DNA of 64,000 nucleotides from Ganoderma boninense (GCA_002900995.3 CM035313.1:2542001-2606000); one strand, 5' to 3'. Shown: positions 37,801-50,196, counted from the first letter of the stretch. Numbers and translations are program-made. The notes: generated by a model not told the origin, from the sequence alone.

Positions 37801-38880
37801 CACAGCACCGCCACTATGTTTCAACAAACCACCTTCCCAACATGGCAAATCAGATCATTTCCGAAACACATATCGCAGTGCAGAATTTTCAGCTCCGCTG
37901 TATGCATGCTCATCCGCGGCAACGTAACTAAACATCACCAGCTTCTCGGCATCCTTTCTCGGCTCATGTGGACCCGTCCATGTTGCTGTTTTGGTGACTG
38001 CGCACTCTGAGCGTGGTAGATGATCAGCCCAATTGATCATAGTAACTGTACGAGACACCGTAACCCGTGGGCTCAGGGCGATAACATTAGGGGATCGATC
38101 GAGTGGTGTAGGAAACGTAGGCAACGCTGCTCGTATACGTTGCGGGTCGCGGAGTGCATCGCGTCTTCACCACCCCTACGGTAGCGCGACGTGCCGCGCA
38201 ACGTCAGATCGGGTGAGATCGCTACTTCCTGCATCGTTGGGTGACCGCAGCTCGCGTGTTTCTTACCAGCTAGGGCTGAATTGGCCGGTGATATCTGATA
38301 TCTTTGCTTGACCTAGGGGTGGTCTCCGCCGGCAACCTAGGATCTTTACTCAAGCGCCGGGTTGAGCGCTTTTCAAACGGTGCCATTTGCCTCGCGGTAG
38401 TATTTTGCGGATAATTTGCGCATAAGATGGATATCCTCCAATCGCAGTCTTTTACCAGGCCATCAACGACTTTGGCTCCTCGTGTCCTATCTCTGACTCC
38501 TCGCCTGGAGGCCGGTGCCGATTCCCTGGCTGATGTGAGGCTGATAACGCCGAGTCACTTGATTCCGTACTACAGTATAACAGTCGAGGTTGAGGACCAA
38601 AGTTCCGCATTATCCGCTGGAGGACTACCATCTGTGCCAGTGAGTAGCTATCGCCGACGGGCAGTCGGCCTTTGTGACGCTAACACTTTGTCCCGCAGGC
38701 CTGCGCATTGAGACTCGAGGAACTTCCACGTGAGATTGATCGTAACAGCGCTCGAAAATACCGCACGCTGAACCCGGTCGACAAAGATCGTAACCCGCAT
38801 CCCGCATACAGCAGCAGGCTTCCCCTCAGTCGCCAAGAAAGCCACCTCGGACCCGAACACATCGCGAGCAGCAACCAGCC
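34835..38880. other. 4-kb interval without a supportable gene
   Basis: The proximal part (34835 to about 35500) is probably the Mei2 promoter and long 5' leader, GA-rich on +. From 35300 to 36000 the + strand becomes C/T-rich. Frames such as 36040-36648 (+, 202 codons) and 37240-37848 (minus, 202 codons) show no motif, no homologous look and no splice pattern. Sequence beyond 36.7 kb is mixed composition with nothing recognised. Confidence 0.5.
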
Positions 38881-39513
38881 ATGACGGACCCGAACTTCCA
38901 CATCGAGTCTCCCCGACTCTACCTCTCGTACTTCCAGCCCAGCCTCGACGGGCACTGCGACTTCCTCGTCAAGCTCTACAACACCCCCGAGTTCATCCGG
39001 GACGCGACCGGCGGCGCTGGCACCACCATCGTCGACCGCACCTCGGCGCGCGAGCGCCTCTCCACGCGATTCATCGCCGAGCATGAACGGAACGGCTACG
39101 GCACGCTCCTCGTCAGCCTCAAGCCTTCGGACCCTGCAGCACTCGACGGCGATGCGCCCTTCCAGGCGCGACTGGCATGCTGCAAGCCGATCGGGACCGT
39201 CTCCCTCATGCGTGGGGACAGCCCTACGTCATACAAGGCGCCAGACCTCGGGTTCGCAATTCTCCCAGAGGAGATGAGGAAGGGGTACGCGAAGGAGGCC
39301 GCAGCCGCGTTCCTCGAGTGGGCGAAGCGTGAGCGCGGCGTGGACGTCGTGCTCGGCCTGTTCGACCCTACCAACGAGGGCTCCAACGGGACGTTCAGGA
39401 GTCTTGGGTTCGAGGACCGGGGGGTGCACAAGCTGGTCGCGTTTGGTGGGGTCATGGGCGCGGTGTGGATCTCGCCGGGTGCGGACACGGATCTGTCTGT
39501 ATATGGGATATAG
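38881..39513 (+). CDS. GNAT-family N-acetyltransferase (RimJ-type)
   Basis: A single uninterrupted exon, 210 aa. The opening ESPRLYLSYFQPSLDGHCDFLVKLYNTPEF is typical of the Acetyltransf_3/RimJ-like branch. GTVSLMR gives the central strand, LGFAILPEEMRKGYAKEAAAAFLEW contains the acetyl-CoA-binding loop (here MRKGYAKEA, matching the Q/RxxGxG/A pattern), and NEGSNGTFRSLGFEDRG is the family C-terminal NxxS...LGF box. Predicted to transfer acetyl from acetyl-CoA to an amine; the substrate is unknown. No introns, unlike most neighbours. The ATG at 38881 follows a short leader and is the natural start. Confidence 0.9.
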   Translation: MTDPNFHIESPRLYLSYFQPSLDGHCDFLVKLYNTPEFIRDATGGAGTTIVDRTSARERLSTRFIAEHERNGYGTLLVSLKPSDPAALDGDAPFQARLACCKPIGTVSLMRGDSPTSYKAPDLGFAILPEEMRKGYAKEAAAAFLEWAKRERGVDVVLGLFDPTNEGSNGTFRSLGFEDRGVHKLVAFGGVMGAVWISPGADTDLSVYGI

Positions 39514-39813
39514 TGATGGGGTGAACGGGGAAGGGATGGCCTGCTTGTTGTATGCTACGTGCCCCGGTCGATGCATCGCTCAGATACCTCATGGCATCCG
39601 TTGAGATCGCGTTCTCGAGGCATCCTGTGTGCGCGGGCCCGACCAGAAAAGCATTCAAGAAGTTCCTAAGTAGGCGCTTACACGGATGGACCCCGGCCCG
39701 GGTGGGCCGATTGGGAGCCGCGACGCGCACCGTGACAATCGGAGGAAGTGGGCGAGGGCTCGTCAACGCGTCAACCTCCACCGTTGCTACGTTCGCCCTG
39801 CTTGAATCCACAC
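39514..39813. other. Short intergenic region
   Basis: 300 bp with presumed GNAT 3' UTR and HAD-gene promoter; a GGCCCGGGTGGGCC-like GC-rich patch lies near 39694-39707. No gene. Confidence 0.4.
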
Positions 39814-41037
39814 ATGGCTATCCGGCTTGTGACATTCGACGCGCTGCACACCATCGTCACCCCCCGTCTGCCCATATACGTGCAGTACTCACAGACGTTC
39901 GAGCCCAACCTCGGTGTCCTCGAACCCGACGCGCTCAAGCAGGCCTTCAAAACCGGTACATACATCGTGATGTTCGCAGCCCTCTTCGCGTTCTCGCCTA
40001 GCTGAAATCTTCGTCGATGCGACTGCGTGACCCCGCGGTCATCACTATCTGACCTTCTCCTTCGAATCTCGATCGCGTCAACGCAATGAAACCCGATACC
40101 CCAAGCCCTCAAGCAGGTGCAGCAAGAACAGCCCGTGTACCGTGGCGGGGCAGAAGAGTGGTGGGGAGATGTCATCAGGAGGACTGCAATAGGGGCCGGC
40201 GCGGATGCCCAAGGTGCGTCCCATCCGTGAATGTGGACAGAGGGTCGCATGCCGACCGGCCGGTTGCGTATCGTGTGGCCGCGAATTTGAAGCCGTGGAT
40301 CGTTCCCTTGGGGAGATTGTCCCGCGACTGCTCAAGCGTTTCAGCTCGCGGGAGGGATACAGGCTTTTTGATGACACGCTCCCTACACGTACGTGCCCCG
40401 CTCCCCCCGCAATTTGCACCCTCCTCTTGCCGTAGGATCTAACAGTTCTGACCCCCCAACTCTAACTCTCTCCCATGCCGGCATGTGTCTACGCTAAGTG
40501 CGGCGGCTGAGGGAGCTCGACGTTCGCATCGGGGTCATCAGCAACACAGATGCGCGCATGAGTAAGTCCGCCCACCGACAGGTCCCAACGTCTAGACCCG
40601 AATGCTAACTGCGACCCCGTGATCGCAGGAGCAGTAATCGAAGACCTCGGGATCATGCCCTACGTCGACGCTGTGCTTCTAAGCGAAGAAGAGGGCGTGG
40701 AGAAGCCGTCGTGCGAATATTCCGACGGACCTGCGAACGGCTCGGGGTGAAGCCCCAGGAGACGGTGCACGTTGGGGACGAGCTCGAATGGTGCGTAATG
40801 CTTCCAGCCTGTCCAGGAGAGAGCCTGACGCGGGGTTTACGTACCAATGACTTGGTCCTGTCGGTCAGCGATTATCAAGGCGCGATGGCATGCGGGTTGC
40901 AGGCGCTGCTAGTACGTCGTCCAGGACCAGAAGGCGACGAAGAGCGGAAGGAACCAGGGGAAAGGTTGGACGGGGTCCAGGTTGTTCCAGGTCTTTCCCG
41001 AGTCGTAGAATGGGTGCAAGAGCGAGCCGTGCGGTGA
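39814..41037 (+). CDS. HAD-superfamily hydrolase (HDHD3-like), with an apparent 1-nt deletion
   Basis: Six exons: 39814-39955, 40106-40213, 40293-40388, 40499-40561, 40629-40790, 40869-41037, summing to 740 nt, not a multiple of three. Motif I is VTFDALHTI: the nucleophilic Asp is present but the second Asp of DxD is Leu. The cap has EEWWGDVIRRTAIGAG, motif II is VISNTD, motif III is EGVEKPS and motif IV is VHVGDE followed by CDYQGAMACG. Between EKPSCE and IFRRTCERLG the frame slips by minus one near 40712-40722: GAAATATTC would be expected and GAATATTC is present. The intact splice sites and motif IV suggest a sequencing or assembly error. The substrate is unknown; HDHD3-like proteins act on small phosphorylated compounds or are orphan members. 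About 247 aa if the missing base is allowed for. Confidence 0.85.
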
Positions 41038-41931
41038 AGGGAGCGGATAGCATGCGAGAGCTGTTGATTAAGGAGAGCAGTAATACAGTGACGAACCAGT
41101 AAGATAAACGTGGGACTCCCGTCCGAACTGTATGGCACCATCCCCGTCCGTCTAGGCCAATGAAGACATATATGAGGGCGTTTGATGGCGAACCTCTTGA
41201 GGCATATAGCTAGGTTTGCAATTGAGCCGATGAGTCGGACGCATCATCTCCTTTCGACCGTCTTTTCGTGGAAAAGCCGCACGTCGGTCACTTTTTCGCC
41301 GATCTTCAGGTTGGTCCATCGAATTATTCGAGGGTCGTGCCTCATGATGGTGTTCAAGCTGCGCAATGTCGACGGCGAGGCATCAAACTGCATGGTCCAA
41401 TAACTGTGGGACGGAGATATCGCGTCATGTTCACATGCCCCAGCAACATTACATAGGTGTACGCACTCGCCAATGGCATGATATTGCTTGTTTCTCCGCA
41501 TGCGCTGGGGAAGAGTGCGGGTGCCCCAGGAGTCGAGCTTGCGTACTACGCCGCCATTATCGAGGACGTGTGACGCGACGCGAGTGACAAGGTCCTTGAT
41601 GTGTTTCTAGAGGACGTGACTCTGCATTAGCGACGAGCTCCAAAGTTAAGCGCAGGGCCAAAACAGACGTATTCAGGGTAATGGGCAGCAATGCAGACGA
41701 GCTGGTAGAAGGGCATGGTGGTGGCAAGCGCGTCGCATGCGATGCGGACGACAGCGAGGTCAGGAAATGCACCGTGGGAAAGGCTGGACCTACGACTGCA
41801 CGTGGCTCCGAAAAGCAAGTGCTGGCAGACGCGTTGCAGAAGCCGCATCTACGAACCCCCAGTCTGTGTCCTCTGCATCCTCCTCGTCCACTGCTTGGCA
41901 TCTCATCTACTCGGCCTCTTTTCTTGCTAAA
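41038..41931. other. Intergenic region HAD-SND1
   Basis: About 890 bp, no gene seen. Ends in the CT-rich SND1 leader (41860-41925). Confidence 0.5.
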
Positions 41932-44900
41932 ATGGCTATGAAGGCAGTGAGTAAATGACCTCCTCTCGCTGGCGGGCGCCGTACACGTCCACCATGGCTG
42001 ATCTTAGATGTGCGGCGGTTCCAAATTATAGATCGTGAAATGTATGGAATCCATCGTCCATCTCTCTCGCCAGTTTTCTGTGTCCTGAACATCATCGAGT
42101 AACCAGCCGTGATCTCCGGTGACTCTCTCCTTTTGCGCGGAAGCCCTGGACCACAAGGCCAAGTCCCTAAGGAGCGGTGCGTGATATGCCATTCTTCAGC
42201 AGTCGTGTGCATCAAGCTTTAACGCGCGCTCCCCGCTATCATAGCGTACTGCATCTGGCAGACATCCAGGCGCCGCGAATGGGCACCTCAACGCGCGAGG
42301 ACGAGGTGCGTGTTTTCCAGCAACACACGACACACTGGGCGCGCCGCTCATCCGAAGTCCCCGCACCACACCGTGTTCATCGCAGGACTGGGCATTTGAG
42401 TCACGCGAGTTCCTCCGTGCCCTCGCCGTGGGGAAACCAATCACCTTCACGTCCACGCACTCCCTGTCGCCCAGTGACGACGTCCCGCGCGACATCGGAA
42501 CGGCCGAGATCAACGGGGTAGACCTCGCATCCGAGCTTCTGAAGAATGGCTGGGCCAAGCTCAAAGACCTCAAGCGCGATCCTACCGACGAGGACCTCCG
42601 CAAGAAGGATCTCGAGGCTGAGGCGCGTTCTGGGGGAAAAGGTGTTTGGAATCCGCATGGTCCAAAGGTGCGTCCGCGTGTGAGAGGCTGCATGCCTCGC
42701 ACTGTTTTGCATCATGTCGCGCGATCGGGGTGTGGCAAGCGCCCATTATAGAATGCGGCGCTAATGTTTCGCGTCCTGCAGGCGCACGCGACACACTACT
42801 TGATGCCCACAGACTCTCAAGGATTTATCACGGAATGGAAAACCCAGCAGATTGACGGTGAATTAACTCGTCGCGCGCATCTATCTGCGGTGGAATATTA
42901 TCATCCTGACATCGTCCGTTCGTCAGGTCTCGTCGAGCAAGTCAAAGATGGCTCAACTCTGCGCATCCGTCTTTTCATGCCTGATGGTGACCACCAGTTC
43001 GTCAACATCGCTCTCGCCGGTGTGCGCTGCTCCCGCGTTGCAAGCAAGACTGGCGAGATGACTGAACCGTGGGCAGAGGAGGTGCGCCTGCATTCGATCC
43101 GACACGGAACACAATTCTAAAGGTGCCGATCTGTCGCAGGCAAAATTCTTCACGGAGTCGCGTCTGCTGCAGAGACATGTCCGCGTGCAGCTGCTATCTC
43201 TTCCTAACGCTTCCGCCACACCATTCCAGGCGGGTGCTAACGCGACAGCGCCACCACCAGCGTCGATCTTTATTGGCACAGGTAACTTCATTTTTTCGAT
43301 GGTCAGAAGCACCACATCTCAGCACCCTTGCTTCGCAGTACTCCATCCAGCCGGCAACGTCGCGGAACACCTCGTGGCAAACGGTCTCGCACGCGTTGTC
43401 GACTGGCACGCCGGCATGCTCGCAAGCAGCGGTGGCATGGAGCGTCTCCGTGCAGCCGAGAAGACTGGGAAAGAGAAGCGCCTCTGCCTGTACGCCAACG
43501 CCGCGGCCCCTTCGGCAAAGTCGAACGGAACCGCACTGAACGGCAACGCACGGCAATTCGATGCGACCGTCGTCCGGGTGTGGAGTGCAGATCAGATCTC
43601 CGTCGTCGACCGCGAGAGCGGGAAGGAGCGGCGGCTGCAGCTGAGCTCGACGCGTGGGCCAAGGTAAGTGCTTCTGCCTTCTAGCGGTCGGTATGGATCG
43701 GTATGGATGGGTGGCTGACGACATTGTGTGCTTCTCAGGCTTTCGGATCCGAAACAGGCATACTACGCGCAAGAAGCCCGCGAGTTCCTGCGCAAGCGTT
43801 TAATCGGGAAGCACGTCAAGGTGCACGTCGACTTCGTGCGCCCCCGCGAGGGCGAGTACGAGGAGCGCGAGTGCGCAACCATCCGTTACGGCGGCCAAAA
43901 CTCGTTAGTGGCCGCGCGCATGCTGACGGGTTGCATGAGCTGAGGCCGTGGACATGGTCATAGGAACGTCGCCGAGCAGCTGATCGAGAAGGGCCTAGCG
44001 AGTGCGGTCCGTCACAAACGGGACGACGAGGATCGGTCGCCAGATTACGACAAACTTATGGCTGCTGAGCAAATGTAAGTGACAACATTCGGGCTGTGAG
44101 GCACTGGTGACCGACGTCTGTGCACCTAGAGCGGCGACGGAGACTCGTGGAATCCACTCTGGAAAGGAACAACCCGCACCGAAAGCGCCACTGAACCTCT
44201 CCGAGGTAGTGTCCTTGGATAAAGCTCGTTGCTGTCATATGCTCAGATATGCACGTAATCTAGTCTGCACACCGGGCAACAACGTTCGTCAACGGCTTCA
44301 AACGCGTAGGCCGCATTCCTGCGGTTGTCGACTACGTTGCCGCAGGTTCGCGCTTCAAGTGAGTATTTCGGGGTATCACCTCGTTCCGTGACGCTGACGT
44401 CTTCCGCAGGATCTTCCTACCCAAGGACAACCAGGTGCTCACATTGGTTCTGAGCGGCGTTCGTGCTCCTCGGACTGCGCGTAACCCTTCGGAAACAAGT
44501 GAGCCATATGGACCCGAGGCGTCCGAGTTCGCCAGCCGCCGATACATGCAGCGTGATGTGGAGATTGAGATCCATGACGCAGACAAGTCTGGCGGGTTCA
44601 TCGGAGCGCTCTACCTGAACAAGACCGAAAACGCTGCCATCACGCTTGTCAAGGAGGGCCTCGCAACAGTACATGGGTACTCGGCCGAGAACCTGTCCTG
44701 GGCGAAGCAGCTTTATGACGCAGAGGCAAGTTTACTTTCACACTCGACACCTTTCTGCCCGGTTACGGTTGCTCATTGCGTCATCGCGCTTCCAGGCCGA
44801 CGCTAAGAAGGCGCAGCACAACGTAAGTCGCTTCCGCCGCTGACCGGGGTCCCATTCCTAACGCGTACTGTGCAGATCTGGAAGGACTACGACGAGGACG

Positions 44901-45727
44901 CCGAGCAGGCTGTCGAGGTCGCCGCAGAGGACACCACCACCGCGCTGAAGACCGAGTATCTCGATGTCATCATCAGCGACGTCCGCACAAAGCCCTCCTT
45001 CGCATTCTCTGTCCAGATCCTCAACACAGAGGGCATCGCGTCCCTCGAAAAACTCATGCGTGACTTCTCCCTCCACCACAAGACCGTCGCTGTCCCACCC
45101 GGCTTTACCCCCCGAGGAGGCGACCTTGTATCTGCCAAGTTCTCCGACGGCCAGTGGTACCGCGCCAAGGTCCGCCGTGCGTCGCCCATCAAGAAGGAGG
45201 CGGAGGTCACCTTCATCGACTACGGCAACCAGGACACGGTTACCTTCGCTGACATCCGGCCGCTCGACCCCAAGTTCCGCTCCCTACCAGGTCAGGCACA
45301 TGAAGCGCGTCTCAGGTGCGTTTTTAGAAACTACCTTCATGTGGTATATGCCCTCGCTAAGACCATGTGCCGCATTAGTTTCGTGAAGCTCGTCGGATCA
45401 GAGAGCGAGTACCACGACGAGGCCGTCGACCGCTTCCGCGCACTCTGCGAGGGCCGCAAGCTCATCGCGAACGTCGACCAAAGGGAGGGCCCGCTCCACC
45501 ACCTCCGTCTCTTCGACCCCAGTGATTCCGCGGCAGCTAGCGGCGACCCCTATGCTTCGATCAACGCTGACCTTGTCCGTGAGGGCTTTGCGACAATGGA
45601 CAAGAAGGGCTGCAGGTATCTCTCGGCATACCCGGGCATGGTGAAGAAGCTGAAAGAGTCGATTGCGATTGCGAAGCGCGACCGCGCGGGCATGTTCGAG
45701 TTCGGTGACGTCGAGGAGGACGACTAG
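41932..45727 (+). CDS. SND1: Tudor staphylococcal nuclease (Tudor-SN/p100)
   Basis: Seventeen exons ending at 45727; 2715 nt, 904 aa. The start exon is 15 nt (41932-41946) and exon 2 only 10 nt (42032-42041), both needed to give MAMKAIVKSVISGD. Four SN-like OB domains follow ([58 protein letters not shown]), then a Tudor domain at about 724-785 ([30 protein letters not shown]) and a split fifth SN fold ending FGDVEEDD. Tudor-SN acts in RNA regulation: it is a RISC-associated nuclease, a stress-granule component and a transcription/splicing co-activator in other eukaryotes. The intron at 44726-44795 has a GC donor (GAG then GCAAGT). Other introns are GT-AG. The frame closes exactly across all exons. 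Confidence 0.95.
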
Positions 45728-46123
45728 GCGTCATCCGTTGAGCGTTGAACACATCTCTATTCCCCGTTGCAAATACCAATCCGACGTCCACATTTCAACC
45801 ACCGAATTTCGCGGTCGGTGTCTGGGTACATTGGAGATTTGAGTCGAGTATATAGCATGTCGATGTATGAGGTCGCTGTTGTAGCGTAGCACTCCACTCC
45901 CGCCACTCATGAATCAACACACTGAATTAGCATATGACGGTGTAATGTATCGAATGAGTATTCTCCTTGCGCATAACCAAGGACTTACGATATACCAATT
46001 GCCAGTGCAAGTAAACCATCGAAAGCGGTATAAACATGGGTAACGTAGCTCTAACTAACGAAAGCGGTATAATATGTATAGCAACAGAGCGGAGAGGGAC
46101 AGTCAGTATATGGATATGGGGTG
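45728..46123. other. Intergenic region SND1-helicase
   Basis: AT-rich compared with its flanks, between convergent genes. It contains two copies of a 14-mer 39 bp apart. I looked for a Helitron 3' end (short hairpin followed by CTRR) and could not identify one with confidence. Confidence 0.45.
46020..46072. repeat. Two direct copies of CGAAAGCGGTATAA
   Basis: Perfect 14-mer at 46020-46033 and 46059-46072, period 39 bp, just beyond the stop codon of the helicase gene. Only two copies are seen. Confidence 0.8.
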
Positions 46124-48080
46124 CTAGAGTAGGACCTCGTGGTAGGTGACGTTCTTGGTTTTTGTCTGCCCAGGATGCAACCGAACCTTTGCATGGCTCC
46201 GATGGCGGATTCGCGACAACGCCGTATACAGCTGCCCGTGCGAGAACACAGGGCGCGTCAGGTCTACCCCGACAACGTCCAACGTCAGGCCCTGGCAGCT
46301 GTTGAACGTCGTCGCGTACGCGGGAGCGAGCGGGAACTGCCTGCGGACGAGGGTGTGCCCGGACGGGAGCACAGCAGTGAACGGTATGCGAGAGATGAGC
46401 ACATCCTCCGTGTCCATCGAGCCCACGCCCCCGGCCCCACGGAGGATGCGTACGGTGATGATCCGCTTCCCGATGTGGATGACCACCACACGGGTGTTCT
46501 TCACCAGTCCGCGGTCGGGCGCGAAGTTGCACATAAGTCGGTAGACTCCGTGCACTTTGACTTCGAGGTTGTGCGCAGGGATGCCGGGAATGCAGTCACG
46601 TTCGGCCTGTTCAAGGAGGAGGTCAGGTGAGGTGTCGTCGACCTCTTCTGGGTCCTGCATGGCATCTGCGGCGTAGAACGTCCGTTTGAACCCTTCAATT
46701 TTGCTCAGGATCTCGGTATTGTATGCGTCCACCTGGTTGTTCGTCGGCGCGAGGATTGCCCGCGTAAGGCATAGTGCGGGATCACGGAGCACATCATCGG
46801 GATAGACGAACTCGATGAGTGAGGAGCGGTTGTGCACGTGCTGGAGGAGGTCGAGAGGAATGTACGGACCGGCGCCATCGCCAATGAGGTCAACAAAATC
46901 GGCGTAAGGCAAGTCCTCGGCGTTGCGAATCGGCTGTTGCAGTCGGAACGTAGTGAATTCGCGCCAGAGCGGGGACGAGCGGATGGACGCATCAACGACC
47001 TGACGGCGGGTGCCCTGGCGGACGACAGGGCATGTTTGTCGGAAATCGCCTAGCAGGACGACGACCTTGCCACCGAAAGGGAGGTCATTGCGCATAACGC
47101 GGCGGCAAGTCTCATCGACGCAGGTGAGGACCTCGCTTTTTGCCATCGGGGCTTCGTCCCAAATAATAGCGGAAGATTGCCGGATAAGCTCTCCTCGTGG
47201 GTCGTGAGGCTCAATCGGAGAGACTAACTCCTCGTTCTCGTCAGCCGCGATAGGTACCTATATGCGGGGGTTGAACGTTGGGGGGCAGAAAGCAAGAGAG
47301 CAGAAAACTCACCTTAAACACCGAATGCGTAGTCTTCCCACCAGGGTACAGCTGCGCCGCAAACGCGGAAGTCGCTGTTGGGAGCACGATATGGCCCTCC
47401 GAACGCAGCTTGTTGCATATCGTGTTCACCAAGAACGTCTTCCCTCGCCCCGCCTTCCCGTCCACGAACGCGCACAGCGAACGTTTGTGCGTGACTGCCT
47501 CCATGATCTCCTTGTATATCCCATACTGCTCCTTGTTCAGCTTGGACACTGCGGTCGCGCTCCGCGCCGCGAGCATGTCCAGCTGCCCCTCCCACTTCTC
47601 CAATTCCATCTCGACTTCCCGACTGTGGAACGCGGGTTGTGGTAGGCCATAATGCGTGAGAGACCGACCATGTCCCTCGAGAGCGCGATTTATCTCCTGC
47701 AAGGTCTCGTTTACACCGACATTCACGTTGTCGTGCCGAAGGATGAGGTCATGGGCGAGCGCGTCCTGGAAGGTATTCCACATCGTGATCGGAGACGCAA
47801 CATGGTCGTTCACGAGGAGATGTACAAAAAAGCTGCGAAGCTGGTCGGGCGACTTGAGGCTCTGGATGGCTTCCGTGAGGGCGTGCTCGGCCTTGTGACC
47901 GTCGCTGACCAGGAGTGCGCCCTGGCGAGAAGGGCCCGCAATGTTCGCGGGGGTCTTCGCGCGTGGACTTTGGAGAAACGACGCCGCAGCAGTAGCATAA
48001 TGGGAAGCACCGGGCTTGGGATAAATATGCGAAGTTTGAGAGAGGACTGTGCAAGGGGTCGTCAGGATTTTGGCAAACAA
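46124..48080 (-). mobile_element. Helitron-type Pif1-like DNA helicase gene
   Basis: Two exons on the minus strand, 48080-47313 and 47257-46124; 1902 nt, 633 aa. SF1B helicase motifs are all present: Walker A GKAGRGKT (about 208-215), IIWDEAPM, VLLGDFRQTCPV, TNNQVDAYN, the late FNSCQGLTLDVVGVDL and YTALSRIRHRS. The region before Walker A (MWNTFQDALAHDLI, LEGHGRSLTHYGLPQP) matches the linker that precedes the helicase in fungal Helitron proteins, rather than cellular Pif1. No Rep/HUH endonuclease domain is encoded upstream, so this is a helicase-only derivative: a truncated element or a stabilised gene. The helicase frame itself has no stops. Its start at 48080 is the first ATG of the open frame and may not be the true one. 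A domesticated cellular role is possible. Confidence 0.85.
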
Positions 48081-50196
48081 GGCGCGTCAGGGGGCATACA
48101 AGAGTTTCGCAGACCGGTCGCCGCTGCCGTCGCAGCTTTTTGGTATCGTCGTGTTAACGCATGCTTCCACATAAGAAGCCGCTAGGATGAACCGCGCGTT
48201 GGAAGAGAGCCAGCAGGGGACACAGGTACAAGAATGCCGGTGAGAGCGAAGGTGCGTTCGATACGCGTCCGCCGAGTTACCGCGCCGTACTCGCTGTAAG
48301 CAGCCGGAGGCGCCGTCGCGTAGTGCTGTTGGCGCGTACCTCCATCCTCTTCCTATTTTCCATCTCGCGCGATGCTCTCCGAAGTACCATGCAGAGGCCT
48401 CTCGTCAGAGCACTTGTGTTAACGGAACTAAGCAGTCAATTGATTCAAATGTGAGGAACATCGTCTCTCTGCAGAAGTTGTCGATGCCCAAGCTCTTGCC
48501 AGGCAAGTGGCACTGGGTTGCCGTGAGTGCTCTAGCCTACCCTTATTTCCCTCCTCGCATAGTTCAGCACCCTTATCCTTATGACAGCGTAATCAGTCGT
48601 GAATGTGGCCTACGAGCTGCAATTTGTCTCAGCGTCTTCAAGATTGAGCACATCGAAATGGCTGGTCCTGCAAGGCAATGGGTATCGTATCGGGTACATG
48701 CGGTAATGATTAAGAGGGCTCAGGACCATTCAGAAGAGACGTTCCCATCCTATCATGACCACCCTTGCTTCGATTTGCTCGTCGCTAGGTTTTGCACATC
48801 TACCTCTGACCTATCAGTGCGGAATGGGATGAACTCCTATACGATAGGCGTCCGACGCCGGAAAGCATCGCATTGCATGGTATCGGATAATATCTGGTAT
48901 TTGTGAAGTTAGTCGTCATTGGAACAGCCCCGTCTCGCCCTAGCTGATTTGCTCGACGTTCCTAACAACAAAGTGGTTGACAACGTCAGGAACATAGAGT
49001 TCGTGTCGTACACGCACAGGAGTCTCGGGAGGTGAGCATCGCCCCATCCTCTTGTCTGGAGTAGTTGAATTGACTTCTGTGTGCCGCCGGCAGAGCAATC
49101 ATGCATGGATTGTCTGTCATATGTCGTCTCGCGGCGCTGTGATTCGTTACGCGAGGTGACATCCCTTCTTCCTTCCAGATTGGTATTTACCTTCTCTTCT
49201 CCAGAATCTCTACCTGTTCACGGAGGAACGCTTCAGCCACACGCTTCTAGCTCCGGTAACCAGCCAAGGAACACATTTCCTGCAATCGGCTCAGGGCACG
49301 GGCGCCCTTCTGGCGCGGCTTGTCTCTTCGAACTCTACAAATGCCGAGCACCCCGCATTCAGTAGGACACCGGAGCTCCCATTGGTCCCCAGTGTCTCTT
49401 CCGATGACCTTCCACAGCCCTCCGTGGTTCCGCCACACTTCTGCGGACGCGACTGTTTTCACTCTGGGACAGTTCGCAGCGTTGGTTGTCGGGGTGAGCA
49501 GTCCGTTACCTTGTAATTTGTCCCACCCGCCATTGATCCACGTCCTCGTATGAAGTAGCTGTCCACGAACTATAGTATTCGCTTCGAAAGCCCAGAAGAA
49601 TTGGTGGGTATATAGCAATGCCTTACAGCCACCCTTATTCGAACTGGCTCTGGACTTCATTCGGTGCCCGAAGTATCCGTACTGATGGAAATAGTGCATT
49701 TATGAAGGTGGACAAGCTTCTCTGCTCGATGTCAAAAATGGCAGAACTGGCGTGTCGAAACATTTGTCAGATACCCGTCACGTTCAAGGGCCTGCCACTA
49801 TAGTCAAGGTGCGCGCATAGTCGTCGCGGCAGGTCGACGAGACTTTCTGAAAATTGGTTCACGTCGGCCAGTACCGACCGTTGACGTTGAGGCCTAGGGC
49901 TCATGCTACCATCCTGGCGTCTCTGCTGTGTCAGGCGTGACGGGCAAGCTGTCACGATTGAAGCACAATGATATGCGAGGTCAAAGTTCATGATGCACAG
50001 CTGCAAGAAGGCTGAGGCACTGGCCGAGGAAGGGAATATCAGCAAGTTCGTGACAGTTTCCCATGTGAAGCATAGCAACCTATCCCTCGAGGACGTGTCA
50101 GCGTAGTACGTCGTCCTCTGCGCCTTTCATACCACTACCATACTCAAACCCGCGGGAGTCGTTCGTCAGCCCCTGAACCTCCTCTGTATTTCTCGG
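48081..50196. other. 2.1-kb interval of probably degenerate sequence upstream of the helicase
   Basis: No intact gene. A 151-codon frame at 48451-48906 (+) has no motif. At about 49202-49500 (+) about 100 codons are open (starting QNLYLFTEERFSHTLLAP) and look like a decayed exon. Since the region lies at the 5' side of a Helitron-type gene it may be captured or broken sequence. Confidence 0.4.
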
